DNA of 64,000 bases from Streptomyces asoensis (GTDB lineage: Bacteria > Actinomycetota > Actinomycetes > Streptomycetales > Streptomycetaceae): contig NZ_BNEB01000005.1 of the NCBI RefSeq assembly GCF_016860545.1, forward strand, positions 1,860,001 through 1,924,000. Direction: 5' to 3'. This document shows positions 8,947 to 15,626 of this stretch, piece after piece. The notes below the pieces were generated by a model. It worked only from the letters and a program-made list of their open reading frames with translations, did not search any database and was not told where the DNA came from. Made by a program: the position numbers and the translations under genes. Positions within the stretch are counted from its first letter, which is position 1; each line of letters begins with the position of its first letter.

Positions 8947-9026
8947 AGCTTGGTCACCCCCTTGGCGACGAGGGCCACCAGCGCGAACACCGCGACCGTG
9001 GTGACGACGAAGGCCAGATCGGCCAT
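8943..9026 (-). CDS. 27-aa predicted membrane microprotein at the head of the kdp operon
   Basis: An ATG at 9026, preceded by AGGAG with 6-nt spacing, opens a 27-residue frame: an acidic start (MADLAF), one hydrophobic helix (VVTTVAVFALVALVA) and a basic end (KGVTKL). Its TGA overlaps the kdpF GTG (GTGA), so the two small genes look coupled. The topology (acidic out, basic in) and size resemble KdpF itself. I do not know an assigned function; it may be an extra KdpA-binding subunit or a regulator of the pump. Good ribosome site, tight overlap and helix make it a credible gene despite its length. Confidence 0.7.
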   Translation of the reverse strand: MADLAFVVTTVAVFALVALVAKGVTKL

Positions 9027-9116
9027 CGTGAACTCCTAGGGCTGGATGAGATCCGGCTTCGGAAGAGAAGCGGACAGTCCGAGCAAACCCCGGCCCCGGC
9101 CCGGTGCGGCCGCTCG

Positions 9117-9172
9117 TTGACGACTCCCTTACGGCGGCCCCCTCACCTTTGACGACTCCCTTACGGCGGCCC
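9117..9172. repeat. two 24-bp direct repeats upstream of kdp
   Basis: TTGACGACTCCCTTACGGCG plus GCCC is repeated exactly at 9117-9140 and 9149-9172. The 32-bp period is three helical turns, placing both copies on the same DNA face about 90-145 bp upstream of the first kdp start codon. Tandem sites like this suit a response regulator such as KdpE, but no KdpE consensus for Streptomyces was applied. Confidence 0.6.
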
Positions 9173-9278
9173 GCGCCGAGAGGCCCGGCGGCGTCCTCCA
9201 CCGCCGGTGCGGGCGGGCGCACCCGGGGCCGGTCCGGCAGTCGGCGGCGCACCTCCCGCAGAGCGTTCACCCGCATAC

Positions 9279-9412
9279 CGTTGCAACGAAGCCGGGCGGG
9301 TTGTTGCGTTAGCGTCGCCGCCATTGCAACGATTTCCGGGCTTCTACCGGCAGTTATGCCCGACCGGGGCAGCAAATCGATTGCCACTCACCCGAACGCA
9401 ACGTAGCGTTTT
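9279..9412. repeat. cluster of GTTGCAACG-type palindromic elements
   Basis: CGTTGCAACG (9279-9288) is a perfect 10-bp palindrome; ATTGCAACG recurs at 9323-9331, GTTGCGTTAGCG at 9303-9314 and its complement-like AACGCAACGTAGCGTT at 9395-9410. The spacing and symmetry suggest operator sites for the gene starting at 9490. Confidence 0.4.
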
Positions 9413-9489
9413 CATATCAGGAAACGTCACTCGGCCCCTCGCGGGACGAGGGCGCGTTTCGCGGGGTGAGCGGTCGGAGGGGGCGGACG

Positions 9490-10011
9490 ATGGAGACGGT
9501 GCCGGGCCGAAGACGGACGGCGGCGGGCGCCTTCGCCCGCTTCGTGCTCTGCGGCGGCGGGGTGGGAGTGGCGGCCGGTTTCGCAGTGGCGGCCCTCGCG
9601 TCCCTGGTCCCCTGGGTCCTGGCCAATGCCCTGATCACTGTGGTCTCGACGCTCCTCGCCACCGAACTGCACGCCCGCTTCACGTTCGGTGCGGGCGCAC
9701 GCGCGACCTGGCGCCAGCACACGCAGTCGGCCGGGTCCGCCGCGGCCGCCTACGCCGTGACCTGCACGGCGATGCTCGCCCTGCACCAGCTGACGGCGGC
9801 ACCGGGGGCGGTGCTGGAACAGGTCGTCTACCTGTCGGCCTCCGCACTCGCCGGAGTCGCGCGGTTCGCGGTGCTGCGCCTCTTCGTCTTCGCCCGCGAC
9901 CGCGCCCGGGTCCCCGCCACCGCCACCGCCCGCACCACGCACCCGGTGCGGTCGGCCGTGCCCTGCACCGCGGCGCCGGCCGGTCCCGCGGCGCTGTGCC
10001 GCGCGGCCTGA
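9490..10011 (+). CDS. GtrA-like small membrane protein
   Basis: This 173-residue protein has four hydrophobic segments and the GtrA/DPMS hallmark near the end of the last one, VARFAVLRLFVFA (about residues 117-130). GtrA proteins are small four-helix proteins that take part in moving polyprenyl-linked sugars across the membrane or anchor glycosyltransferases. No glycosyltransferase is adjacent, so the partner is unknown. The ATG at 9490 is preferred over a GTG at 9466 because GGAGG (9476-9480) is well placed for the ATG only. The tail after residue ~135 is Ala/Pro/Arg-rich and probably disordered. Confidence 0.8.
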   Translation: METVPGRRRTAAGAFARFVLCGGGVGVAAGFAVAALASLVPWVLANALITVVSTLLATELHARFTFGAGARATWRQHTQSAGSAAAAYAVTCTAMLALHQLTAAPGAVLEQVVYLSASALAGVARFAVLRLFVFARDRARVPATATARTTHPVRSAVPCTAAPAGPAALCRAA

Positions 10012-10018
10012 CGGTCGC

Positions 10019-10091
10019 GGGGGCGGGAACGGCGTCGCCTCGCCCCCCTGAGGATCACGGGGGGGGCGGGGAAACGGCGTTGCCCCGCCCC
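10019..10091. terminator. duplicated GC hairpins after the gtrA-like gene
   Basis: Two similar hairpins follow the stop: GGGGGCG...CGCCCCC (10019-10047) and GGGGCGGGG...CCCCGCCCC (10063-10091). Their loops share the sequence AACGGCGT(C/T)GCC, so the pair looks like a tandem duplication of one terminator. Confidence 0.65.
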
Positions 10092-10275
10092 GCGGCGGTT
10101 CATTAGGCTCGCTCGGGTGACTGCCGGGTCGGCCTTGGGCCACGCACGAGTGAGGGTCCCGGCCGCTGCGTGAGCGCGAGGCGGGCACGAGCCCCGCCCC
10201 TTCTCCGTGTCCTCGTCGGCGCCCTTGCGCATCGCCCCCGTCCCAGCGGAACCGAAGACCCGGAGACACCCACCC

Positions 10276-10704
10276 ATGTCGTACGAGCAGCAGCACCCGC
10301 AGCGATCCGGACCGTCCACCACCACCGTCCGCCTCGACCACACGGCCGTGTACGCCACGGACCGGCGCCTGTCGGCCGAGTTCCTCGCCGCGGTCCTGGA
10401 GCTGGAGGTAGGTGCCCCCTTCGGGCCCTTCCTGCCCGTGGACCTCGGCAACGGCGTCACGCTCGACTACTACGAGAAGCGCGACGAGCCGATCCAGTCG
10501 CAGCACTACGCGTTCCTCGTGCCCGACGCGCGGTTCGACGCCATGATCGCGCGGCTGGAGGCCGTCGGCGTCACCTACTACGCCGACCCCGGCCACACCG
10601 AACCCGGCCGGGTCAACCGGCTGTTCGGCGGTCGCGGCGCGTACTTCCCCGACCCGGACGGCCACAACATGGAGATCATGACGCGGCCGTACGTCCGTCC
10701 CTGA
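10276..10704 (+). CDS. VOC (glyoxalase/bleomycin-resistance fold) family protein
   Basis: A 142-residue single-domain protein of the vicinal-oxygen-chelate superfamily. It opens the fold with VRLDHTAVYATD (His as likely metal ligand, about residue 22) and closes it with GGRGAYFPDPDGHNMEIMT (Glu near residue 135 as the other ligand), the usual pattern of paired beta-alpha-beta-beta-beta units. Metal-dependent dioxygenase, lyase or binding roles occur in the family and the substrate cannot be told from sequence. It stands alone between terminators and the convergent sigma-factor gene. Confidence 0.85.
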   Translation: MSYEQQHPQRSGPSTTTVRLDHTAVYATDRRLSAEFLAAVLELEVGAPFGPFLPVDLGNGVTLDYYEKRDEPIQSQHYAFLVPDARFDAMIARLEAVGVTYYADPGHTEPGRVNRLFGGRGAYFPDPDGHNMEIMTRPYVRP

Positions 10705-10777
10705 GAAGCCGGGGCAAGGCCGGGGTGGCGGTGTCCTTCCGGTCCGTCCGGAAGGACACCGGCGCCCCTGCCTGCCC

Positions 10778-11434
10778 TCAGGCCGCGAGGACGGCCGCGG
10801 CCGTCCCCGAGCCCTCCGCTTCGTCGAGGAGACCGGTGAGCGTGGCACGGGCGCGGGCCACGCGGGAGCGGATCGTGCCGACCGGGCAGCCGCCGGCCCG
10901 GGCGGCCTCCTCGTAGGGCAGCCCGGCCAACTGGGTCAGGACGAACGCCTCACGGCGCTCGGCGGGCAGCGCGTCCAGCAGGTCGAGCAGGGCGACGCCG
11001 TCGTCGAAGCCCGGCAGACCGCTCGGCTGGGCCCGTTCGGCCCAGGTCGTCCAGTCGTCCAGGTCGGCCGGCCGCGGCCGGGCGGCCGCGTGCCGCAGGC
11101 TGTCGACGACCGTGCGGCGCGCGATGGCCAGCAGCCAGGTGCGGGCCGACGAGCGCCCCTCGAACCGGTGCAGGCTGCCGAGAGCCCGCAGGAACGTCTC
11201 CTGCGTGAGGTCGTCGGCCAGCTGACGGTCCGCGCAGAGGTACGTGACGCAGCGGACGACGTCCGGACGCAGCGCCCGTACGAAGCGGTCGACCGCGTCG
11301 GGATCGCCCGCGCGGGCAGCGAGGGCCCAGAGGGTGGCCGGGTCGTCGGGGCACGCCGGGACGCCGGTCCGACCGGTCGCCGTGCGCCCCGCGTCACGTT
11401 TCCCGGACGGCAGGGGGAGGACAGGAGTGATCAC
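10778..11434 (-). CDS. ECF sigma factor (sigma-70 region 2 and 4)
   Basis: The 218-residue product has region 2 with RQLADDLTQETFLRAL and RSSARTWLLAIARRTVVD (about residues 70-112), and region 4 with ALPAERREAFVLTQLAGLPYEEAARAGGCPVGTIRSRVARARA (split here only for description; about 155-200). It would direct RNA polymerase to a small regulon. The GTG at 11434 is preceded by AAGGACC, a fair ribosome site. No anti-sigma gene lies next to it. It sits at the end of a same-strand group with two Met/His-type membrane proteins and a YcnI-like copper protein, so control of copper handling is a reasonable inference, not a demonstrated fact. Confidence 0.9.
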   Translation of the reverse strand: MITPVLPLPSGKRDAGRTATGRTGVPACPDDPATLWALAARAGDPDAVDRFVRALRPDVVRCVTYLCADRQLADDLTQETFLRALGSLHRFEGRSSARTWLLAIARRTVVDSLRHAAARPRPADLDDWTTWAERAQPSGLPGFDDGVALLDLLDALPAERREAFVLTQLAGLPYEEAARAGGCPVGTIRSRVARARATLTGLLDEAEGSGTAAAVLAA

Positions 11435-11646
11435 CTGAGGTCCTTCTCGGGTGGTCCGGGACCGGTCCGACCCCGCGCGGGCACGGACCGGGCGTGCGTC
11501 GGGCACGCCCGGCGGGAGAGCCTGCGCCGCGGAAGGGCCCCGGGACGGGAGGGAGGAGGGGGCGTGCGACGCGCACACCCCGCGCCCGGGGCCGCGGAAA
11601 CCGGCAGACAGGGTGCCTGCGCAACGGCCTCGGGAAACCGGCTGTC

Positions 11647-12405
11647 TCAGACGACAGCGGTCCCCGCCGGAGGCCCTCGGGAGATGATCGTGTGGGTGAG
11701 CGTCAGGCGCGGTACGCGCTCGGCGCGTTCGTCCGCCGGCCGCGGGCGGGGCCGGTGCGGTGGGACGGGCAGGGCCAGGAGGGGCAGCCTCAGCGGGGCG
11801 GCCAGCCACCCGGCGACGGCCCGCAGGAGACGGAACGCGGCCCGCTCGCCGTGGGCCAGCCACAGGCCGGTGAGCAGGGCGGCGAGCGTATGGGCGGCGA
11901 GCATGCCCCCCGACGGCACACCGTCCGCGCCGTGGGCCATGTGGTGGCCGAGCTGTCCGGTGTGCGCCAGGTGCCCCATGGACAGGGACTCCAGGGGACC
12001 CGGGGAACCCATGTCCATCGCGTCCATGTGCAGAGAGCCCATGTGCAGAGAGCCCATGTGCATCGGGCCCATGTGGCTCGACCCCATGGACATGCCGCTC
12101 ATGGCGCCCGGGACCTGGTGCGCCGGGAGGCCCGTACCGGAATCCGGTGCCGACGCACCGCCCCACGAGAAGGCCGAGTGGAGGGCGCCCTGCGCGACGA
12201 CCACGACGGACACCACCGGCGCGAGCCCGCGTTCACGGCCGGCCAGCACCCAGCCGGCACCGCCCGTGACGGCGAAGCCGGCGGACAGCGTCCACCAGGG
12301 CACGGCGGAGCCCGACATGAGGACGTGTCCGAGGGCAGCGAGCAGCACGCACACGGCCGCGAACACCGCGGCCCGTGTCGTGCGCACACCCCACCCAGCA
12401 GTCAT
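11647..12405 (-). CDS. Met/His-rich membrane protein (possible copper binding)
   Basis: This 252-residue protein has an N-terminal membrane segment (AAVFAAVCVLLAALGHVLM), two further hydrophobic stretches before residue 90, then a loop of about 60 residues crowded with Met and His (MSGMSMG, HMGPMHMG, repeated HMGSL, HMDAMDMG, HHMAH), another membrane stretch near 165-185 and a basic tail. Such Met/His clusters are typical of Cu(I)-binding proteins such as CopC, CueO and PcoE. The loop contains a 15-bp tandem DNA repeat. It is a paralogue of the gene at 13467-14078: both share the start AAVFA(A/V)(V/L)CVLLA and the GRER motif. The ATG at 12405 has GAGG 5 nt upstream. I do not recognise a named family with certainty (DUF5134-like appearance). 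Confidence 0.75.
   Translation of the reverse strand: MTAGWGVRTTRAAVFAAVCVLLAALGHVLMSGSAVPWWTLSAGFAVTGGAGWVLAGRERGLAPVVSVVVVAQGALHSAFSWGGASAPDSGTGLPAHQVPGAMSGMSMGSSHMGPMHMGSLHMGSLHMDAMDMGSPGPLESLSMGHLAHTGQLGHHMAHGADGVPSGGMLAAHTLAALLTGLWLAHGERAAFRLLRAVAGWLAAPLRLPLLALPVPPHRPRPRPADERAERVPRLTLTHTIISRGPPAGTAVV
12024..12083 (-). repeat. 15-bp tandem repeat coding HMGSL units
   Basis: CCATGTGCAGAGAGC occurs exactly at 12024-12038 and 12039-12053 and degenerates over the next two units. Read on the minus strand it codes successive HMGSL/HMGPM units, so copy-number change would alter the number of Met/His ligands. Confidence 0.7.
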
Positions 12406-12530
12406 GACGGCCTCATCCTCGCATCCGGGCGCCGCTCGTCACGGGTGGGTACGCACGGCACCCGGCCCCGCCACTCACCCCGGGGAGAGTGATACAGGAC
12501 ACAGCGCCCGGCCGGAAGCCGGCCGCCGGT

Positions 12531-12557
12531 CCCGCCGCCGGGCGTCCCGGCGGCGGG
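12531..12557 (-). terminator. terminator downstream of the YcnI-like gene
   Basis: CCCGCCGCCGGG (12531-12542), CGT loop, CCCGGCGGCGGG (12546-12557): a perfect 12-bp stem 27 bp past the stop of the YcnI-like gene. Confidence 0.7.
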
Positions 12558-12583
12558 TGCCGGTGGCGGGGCCGCCCGCGGTC

Positions 12584-13408
12584 CTACTCGGGCCGCGACC
12601 CGGCGGAACGGCCGCGGACGACGGCGAACGCCGCGGCCGCCAGCCCCAGGACGCCCACGGCCAGTCCGGCGGCGCCGAGACCCCGGGCCGTGGAGTCGTC
12701 GCCGGAGGCGGTGGAGGAGGCGGAACTCTTCGCGCTCACCGAAGGGGCCGCCGCCCCGGCGCCGTCCTGCGCCGCTCGGTCCGCGCCCTTCGCGGTGAGT
12801 TCGAGGACCGGCGCCGGGTTCTCCGGCTCGTCGGCGCCGGCCGCCGCCTCCTCGATCCAGCGGACGGTCTTGCCGTCGGAGTACGTCTGGAGCGTCTTGA
12901 ACGTCAACCGGCCGACGTCGTCGGGAAGCTGACCGAACGCCACGTCGAAGTCCTCGAACTGCCCGGCGGCGATCTTCCCGCCGGTCCAGGTGATCTCGGA
13001 GACGGCGTCCGTGACGGTGCCGTCGTCGGTCTTGACCGGTGTCTTGAGCCTGGTGTTCTTCACCGAGGCCGTCCAGCCGTCGCGCGGCGAGACCAGAACC
13101 CCGAGCACCGGGTGGTCCGTCGGCAGGAAGACCTGCACCTCGGTGGTGGTCACGGCGTCGTCCTCGTTGGGGACCCGGAAGGTGAGGACCCCGTCCGTGG
13201 CGCCCTTGGCGTAGCTCTCGGGGTGCACGGTGACGTGCGCGGAGGCGGCCCCGGCCGCCGCGAGGACTCCGGCGGCGGCGAGGGCGGCGACGGCGGCGGC
13301 CCGGCGCAGCACCGTGCCGGGCCTGCGGGTGACGCCGGCGACCGTGGTGCTGCTGGTGGTGGTGTCGGTGGTGCTGCTGGTGGTGGTCGTGGTGCAAGTC
13401 GTGGACAT
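12584..13408 (-). CDS. YcnI-like (DUF1775) copper-binding secreted/membrane-anchored protein
   Basis: The mature domain begins SAHVTVHPESYAKG after a signal peptide. In YcnI proteins the histidine freed at the mature N-terminus (H58 here) forms a histidine brace for Cu(II). The domain runs to about residue 200 (motifs VEVQ-like TEVQVFLPTD, WTGGKIAAGQFEDFDVAFGQLP), followed by a Ser/Ala linker, a C-terminal membrane helix (LGAAGLAVGVLGLAAAAFAVV) and a basic tail, so the domain is tethered outside the cell. An odd Thr/Ser-rich stretch (residues 1-25) precedes the signal core, coded by a GTG/CTG-type triplet repeat; a later GTG start at V33 is possible. The copper role is family knowledge; flanking Met/His proteins agree with it. 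Confidence 0.88.
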   Translation of the reverse strand: MSTTCTTTTTSSTTDTTTSSTTVAGVTRRPGTVLRRAAAVAALAAAGVLAAAGAASAHVTVHPESYAKGATDGVLTFRVPNEDDAVTTTEVQVFLPTDHPVLGVLVSPRDGWTASVKNTRLKTPVKTDDGTVTDAVSEITWTGGKIAAGQFEDFDVAFGQLPDDVGRLTFKTLQTYSDGKTVRWIEEAAAGADEPENPAPVLELTAKGADRAAQDGAGAAAPSVSAKSSASSTASGDDSTARGLGAAGLAVGVLGLAAAAFAVVRGRSAGSRPE

Positions 13409-13466
13409 GACTGTGTGGTCTCCGTACCGAGGGAGGAGGGACGTCGGGTGCTGGAGCGCGCGGCGC

Positions 13467-14078
13467 TCACGACCTCCCCGTCGGCGGCCCCCGCCGGTGC
13501 ACCGCGTGCCGCAACCGCACCTGGGGCAGCACTCCCGCCCCCGCGACGGCCGGGCACCACGGTCCGGGCACCTCCGGAACTCCCTGGAAACCCCGGACCA
13601 CCCGCCACCAGGCGGCGAGCCCGGGCACACAGCGGGCCGCCCGGCGCAGCAGGGACCACAGCGCGGCCTCCCCGCGCCGCAGCCACCAGGTCAGCAGCAG
13701 GGCCGCGCCGATGTGCGCGGCGGTGGCGTGCGCCGTCAGCGCGTGCGGGGCCGGTGCGAGCGGGTGGGAGTGGACGGTCCGCATCCCGTGCATGACCATC
13801 GCCGTGTGCGGCCGGGCGGTGTGGAACGCGAGGTGCAACCCGCCCTGCGCCGCCGCGGTCCCGGCGCCGATTCCGGCCAGTGAACGTTCCCGCCCGCCGA
13901 GCAGACAGCCGGCCGCGAAGACCGGCACGGCTCCCGCGAGCTGCGTCCACACCGGCGGCGCCTCGCCCGTGGCCAGCACATGTCCGCCGGTGGCGAGCAG
14001 CACGCACAGCACGGCGAACACCGCCGCACGCAGGCACCGCACCGCCAGGGACGCCCTCACGACGCCCGATGCTGCCAT
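13467..14078 (-). CDS. small membrane protein, paralogue of the Met/His-rich protein
   Basis: The 203-residue product has four hydrophobic segments and aligns by eye with the protein at 11647-12405: both start near AAVFA(V)(L)CVLLA(T)(G)GHVL, carry a GRER(S/G)LA motif and have a His/Met-bearing outside loop, though here the loop is short (HTARPHTAMVMHGM, HSHPLAPAPHAL). It is the first gene of the presumed operon, 58 bp before the YcnI-like gene. The start is uncertain: ATG 14078 is chosen by similarity to the paralogue, but in-frame ATGs at 14111 and 14123 exist and none has a convincing ribosome site. Function unknown; copper handling is inferred. Confidence 0.65.
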   Translation of the reverse strand: MAASGVVRASLAVRCLRAAVFAVLCVLLATGGHVLATGEAPPVWTQLAGAVPVFAAGCLLGGRERSLAGIGAGTAAAQGGLHLAFHTARPHTAMVMHGMRTVHSHPLAPAPHALTAHATAAHIGAALLLTWWLRRGEAALWSLLRRAARCVPGLAAWWRVVRGFQGVPEVPGPWCPAVAGAGVLPQVRLRHAVHRRGPPTGRS

Positions 14079-14214
14079 GCGGCGCGAGGACCGCTCCCCC
14101 TGCCCCCGCATGCGCACCACCATCACGTCCCGCCGGCCGAACCCGCACCCCCTCTACGGGTCGGACCCGGACACCGTTCAGTTCCCTGCCGTCCGCGGTC
14201 TCCGCGCGGCTCGT

Positions 14215-15354
14215 TCACCTCAGCGCGCCCTCCTCGCCGAACGACAGCGGCAGGAAGCGCTCGGCCATGCGGGCGTAGCCGGCCGCGTTGGGGTGCAGGC
14301 CGTCCGGGAGGTCGTCGACGTCGTCCGGCCCGAACAGCGTCGTCCCGTCCAGGAGCCGGATCCGGTCGTCACCGTCACGGCGGCGCTGTTCGACGGCCCG
14401 CCCCAGCAGTTCGCGGATGCGGGTGAGCGTGAGGGCGCCGAGTGCCAGCTCGGCGGGCCGGTCGGCGGCGCGGACCCTCCCGTCGGGGCCCACCAGGGTC
14501 GGGCCGGGCCGCTGTTCGGCGGCCGGGCAGAAGAGGGGGGTGACGACCAGGACCGGTGTGTCCGGGTGCCCGTCGCGGATCGTGTCGAGGAATCCGTGCA
14601 GCGCCGGGACGAAGGCGCGTTCGCGCATGCTGTCGGCGTTCAGGACGTTGATGCCCAGTTCGAGGCTGATCGCACTCGCGGGCAGGTCACGGACGGCACG
14701 GGCCATGAAGGGATCCAGCTGGCACTGCCCGCCGAGGCCCAGGTTGAGCAGCGACCGGCCCGCGCAGCGGGCCACGGCGGCCGGCCAGGTGGCGGTCGGG
14801 CGGTCCGCGTCCGCGCACTGGCTGACGGAACTGCCGTAGTGCACCCACAGCGGTCCGCTCGCCGGGGCGGGACGCAGCGAAGCCCCCTCCGGGACCCGTA
14901 CGTCGGCCAGCGTGCAGGCCGGGGCGACGGGCAGCCAGATCTCGACGCGCCGCTCACGGGCCCGGTCGCCGACGGCGAACCGGACCGTGCAGGGTTCGGC
15001 CGGGCGGGCCTCCAGAGAGCCGGTGGCGGGGTCGAGGTAGACCGGGCTCTGTCCGGTCGCCACGACCGGCTCGCGGAGTTCACCGTCGACCACCAGGTCG
15101 AAGACGCTGCCGGCGGCCGGCATGCCCGGCAGCAGCACCACGCTCAGCACGACGTCGAGTTCGAGTGCGGTGGCGTCCGTGAGCATCTCCAGCCGCACGC
15201 CGGAGGGCACCGAGCTGCTGAAGTCGAACGCCCTGTCGTCCAGCCGGGCGCGTCCCGTGTCCGGCGACCGGTGCAGCGTGACTCCGGCGGCGCCGGTCGT
15301 CTTCCCCAGCGCGCCGACGACACAGCCGAGCGCGGGATCGAGGACGGAATGCAT
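14215..15354 (-). CDS. SGNH/GDSL hydrolase with N-terminal beta-sandwich domain
   Basis: A 379-residue cytoplasmic protein (no signal peptide). The first ~165 residues look like a beta-sandwich accessory domain; the catalytic domain begins with WVHYGSSVSQC (nucleophile Ser of a GDS-like block), continues with LGLGGQCQLD and LELGINVLNADS, and ends with DDLPDGLHPNAAGY, where Asp and His complete the triad. Family members are esterases, often acetyl-carbohydrate esterases; the substrate here is not known. AGAGG stands 8 nt before ATG 15354. It is divergent from the MMPL exporter with a palindrome between them. Confidence 0.85.
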   Translation of the reverse strand: MHSVLDPALGCVVGALGKTTGAAGVTLHRSPDTGRARLDDRAFDFSSSVPSGVRLEMLTDATALELDVVLSVVLLPGMPAAGSVFDLVVDGELREPVVATGQSPVYLDPATGSLEARPAEPCTVRFAVGDRARERRVEIWLPVAPACTLADVRVPEGASLRPAPASGPLWVHYGSSVSQCADADRPTATWPAAVARCAGRSLLNLGLGGQCQLDPFMARAVRDLPASAISLELGINVLNADSMRERAFVPALHGFLDTIRDGHPDTPVLVVTPLFCPAAEQRPGPTLVGPDGRVRAADRPAELALGALTLTRIRELLGRAVEQRRRDGDDRIRLLDGTTLFGPDDVDDLPDGLHPNAAGYARMAERFLPLSFGEEGALR

Positions 15355-15477
15355 ACGGGGGACCTCTCGGTGTCGGTCGTAGTCATGTGTCCGCCATTCG
15401 CCGCCGCAGTCCACGACGACCCGGCGCCGTGGCGGAGCGCACCACGGCGCGCGGCGCCGTCTCCTGCCCGAGCGGTA

Positions 15478-15506
15478 CGCGGTGCTCCTCCTGGAGGAGT
15501 ACCGCG
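15478..15506. promoter_or_regulatory. 29-bp near-perfect palindrome (candidate operator)
   Basis: CGCGGTGCTCCTCC (15478-15491), a central T, then GGAGGAGTACCGCG (15493-15506): 13 of 14 pairs match. It lies between the divergent SGNH and MMPL genes, 120 bp before the exporter start. The size and symmetry suit a TetR- or MarR-type operator; a leader hairpin sequestering GGAGGAG is the alternative. Confidence 0.55.
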
Positions 15507-15626
15507 GGCGCCCCGGCTCGTGCACCGGCACCAGGCGGGAGAGCCAGCAGGGGCACGATGTGCCGACGCGTCCTCCCGGGCCACGCTGGGCGTCCACCCG
15601 AACCCGGACCTGGAGATCTCTTTCCC

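Larger units (their letters stand above)
9027..9489. other. 463-bp divergent control region between kdp and gtrA-like genes
   Basis: No gene is seen. It holds two 24-bp direct repeats near the kdp side (9117-9172) and a cluster of TTGCAACG/GTTGCGTT elements nearer the gtrA-like gene (9279-9412), each listed separately. Confidence 0.6.

Noticed and set aside
10778..11434. Anti-sigma partner for the ECF sigma factor
   Set aside because: Neither neighbour has an HX3CX2C or anti-sigma fold; the idea that the Met/His membrane protein replaces it is kept only as a hypothesis.
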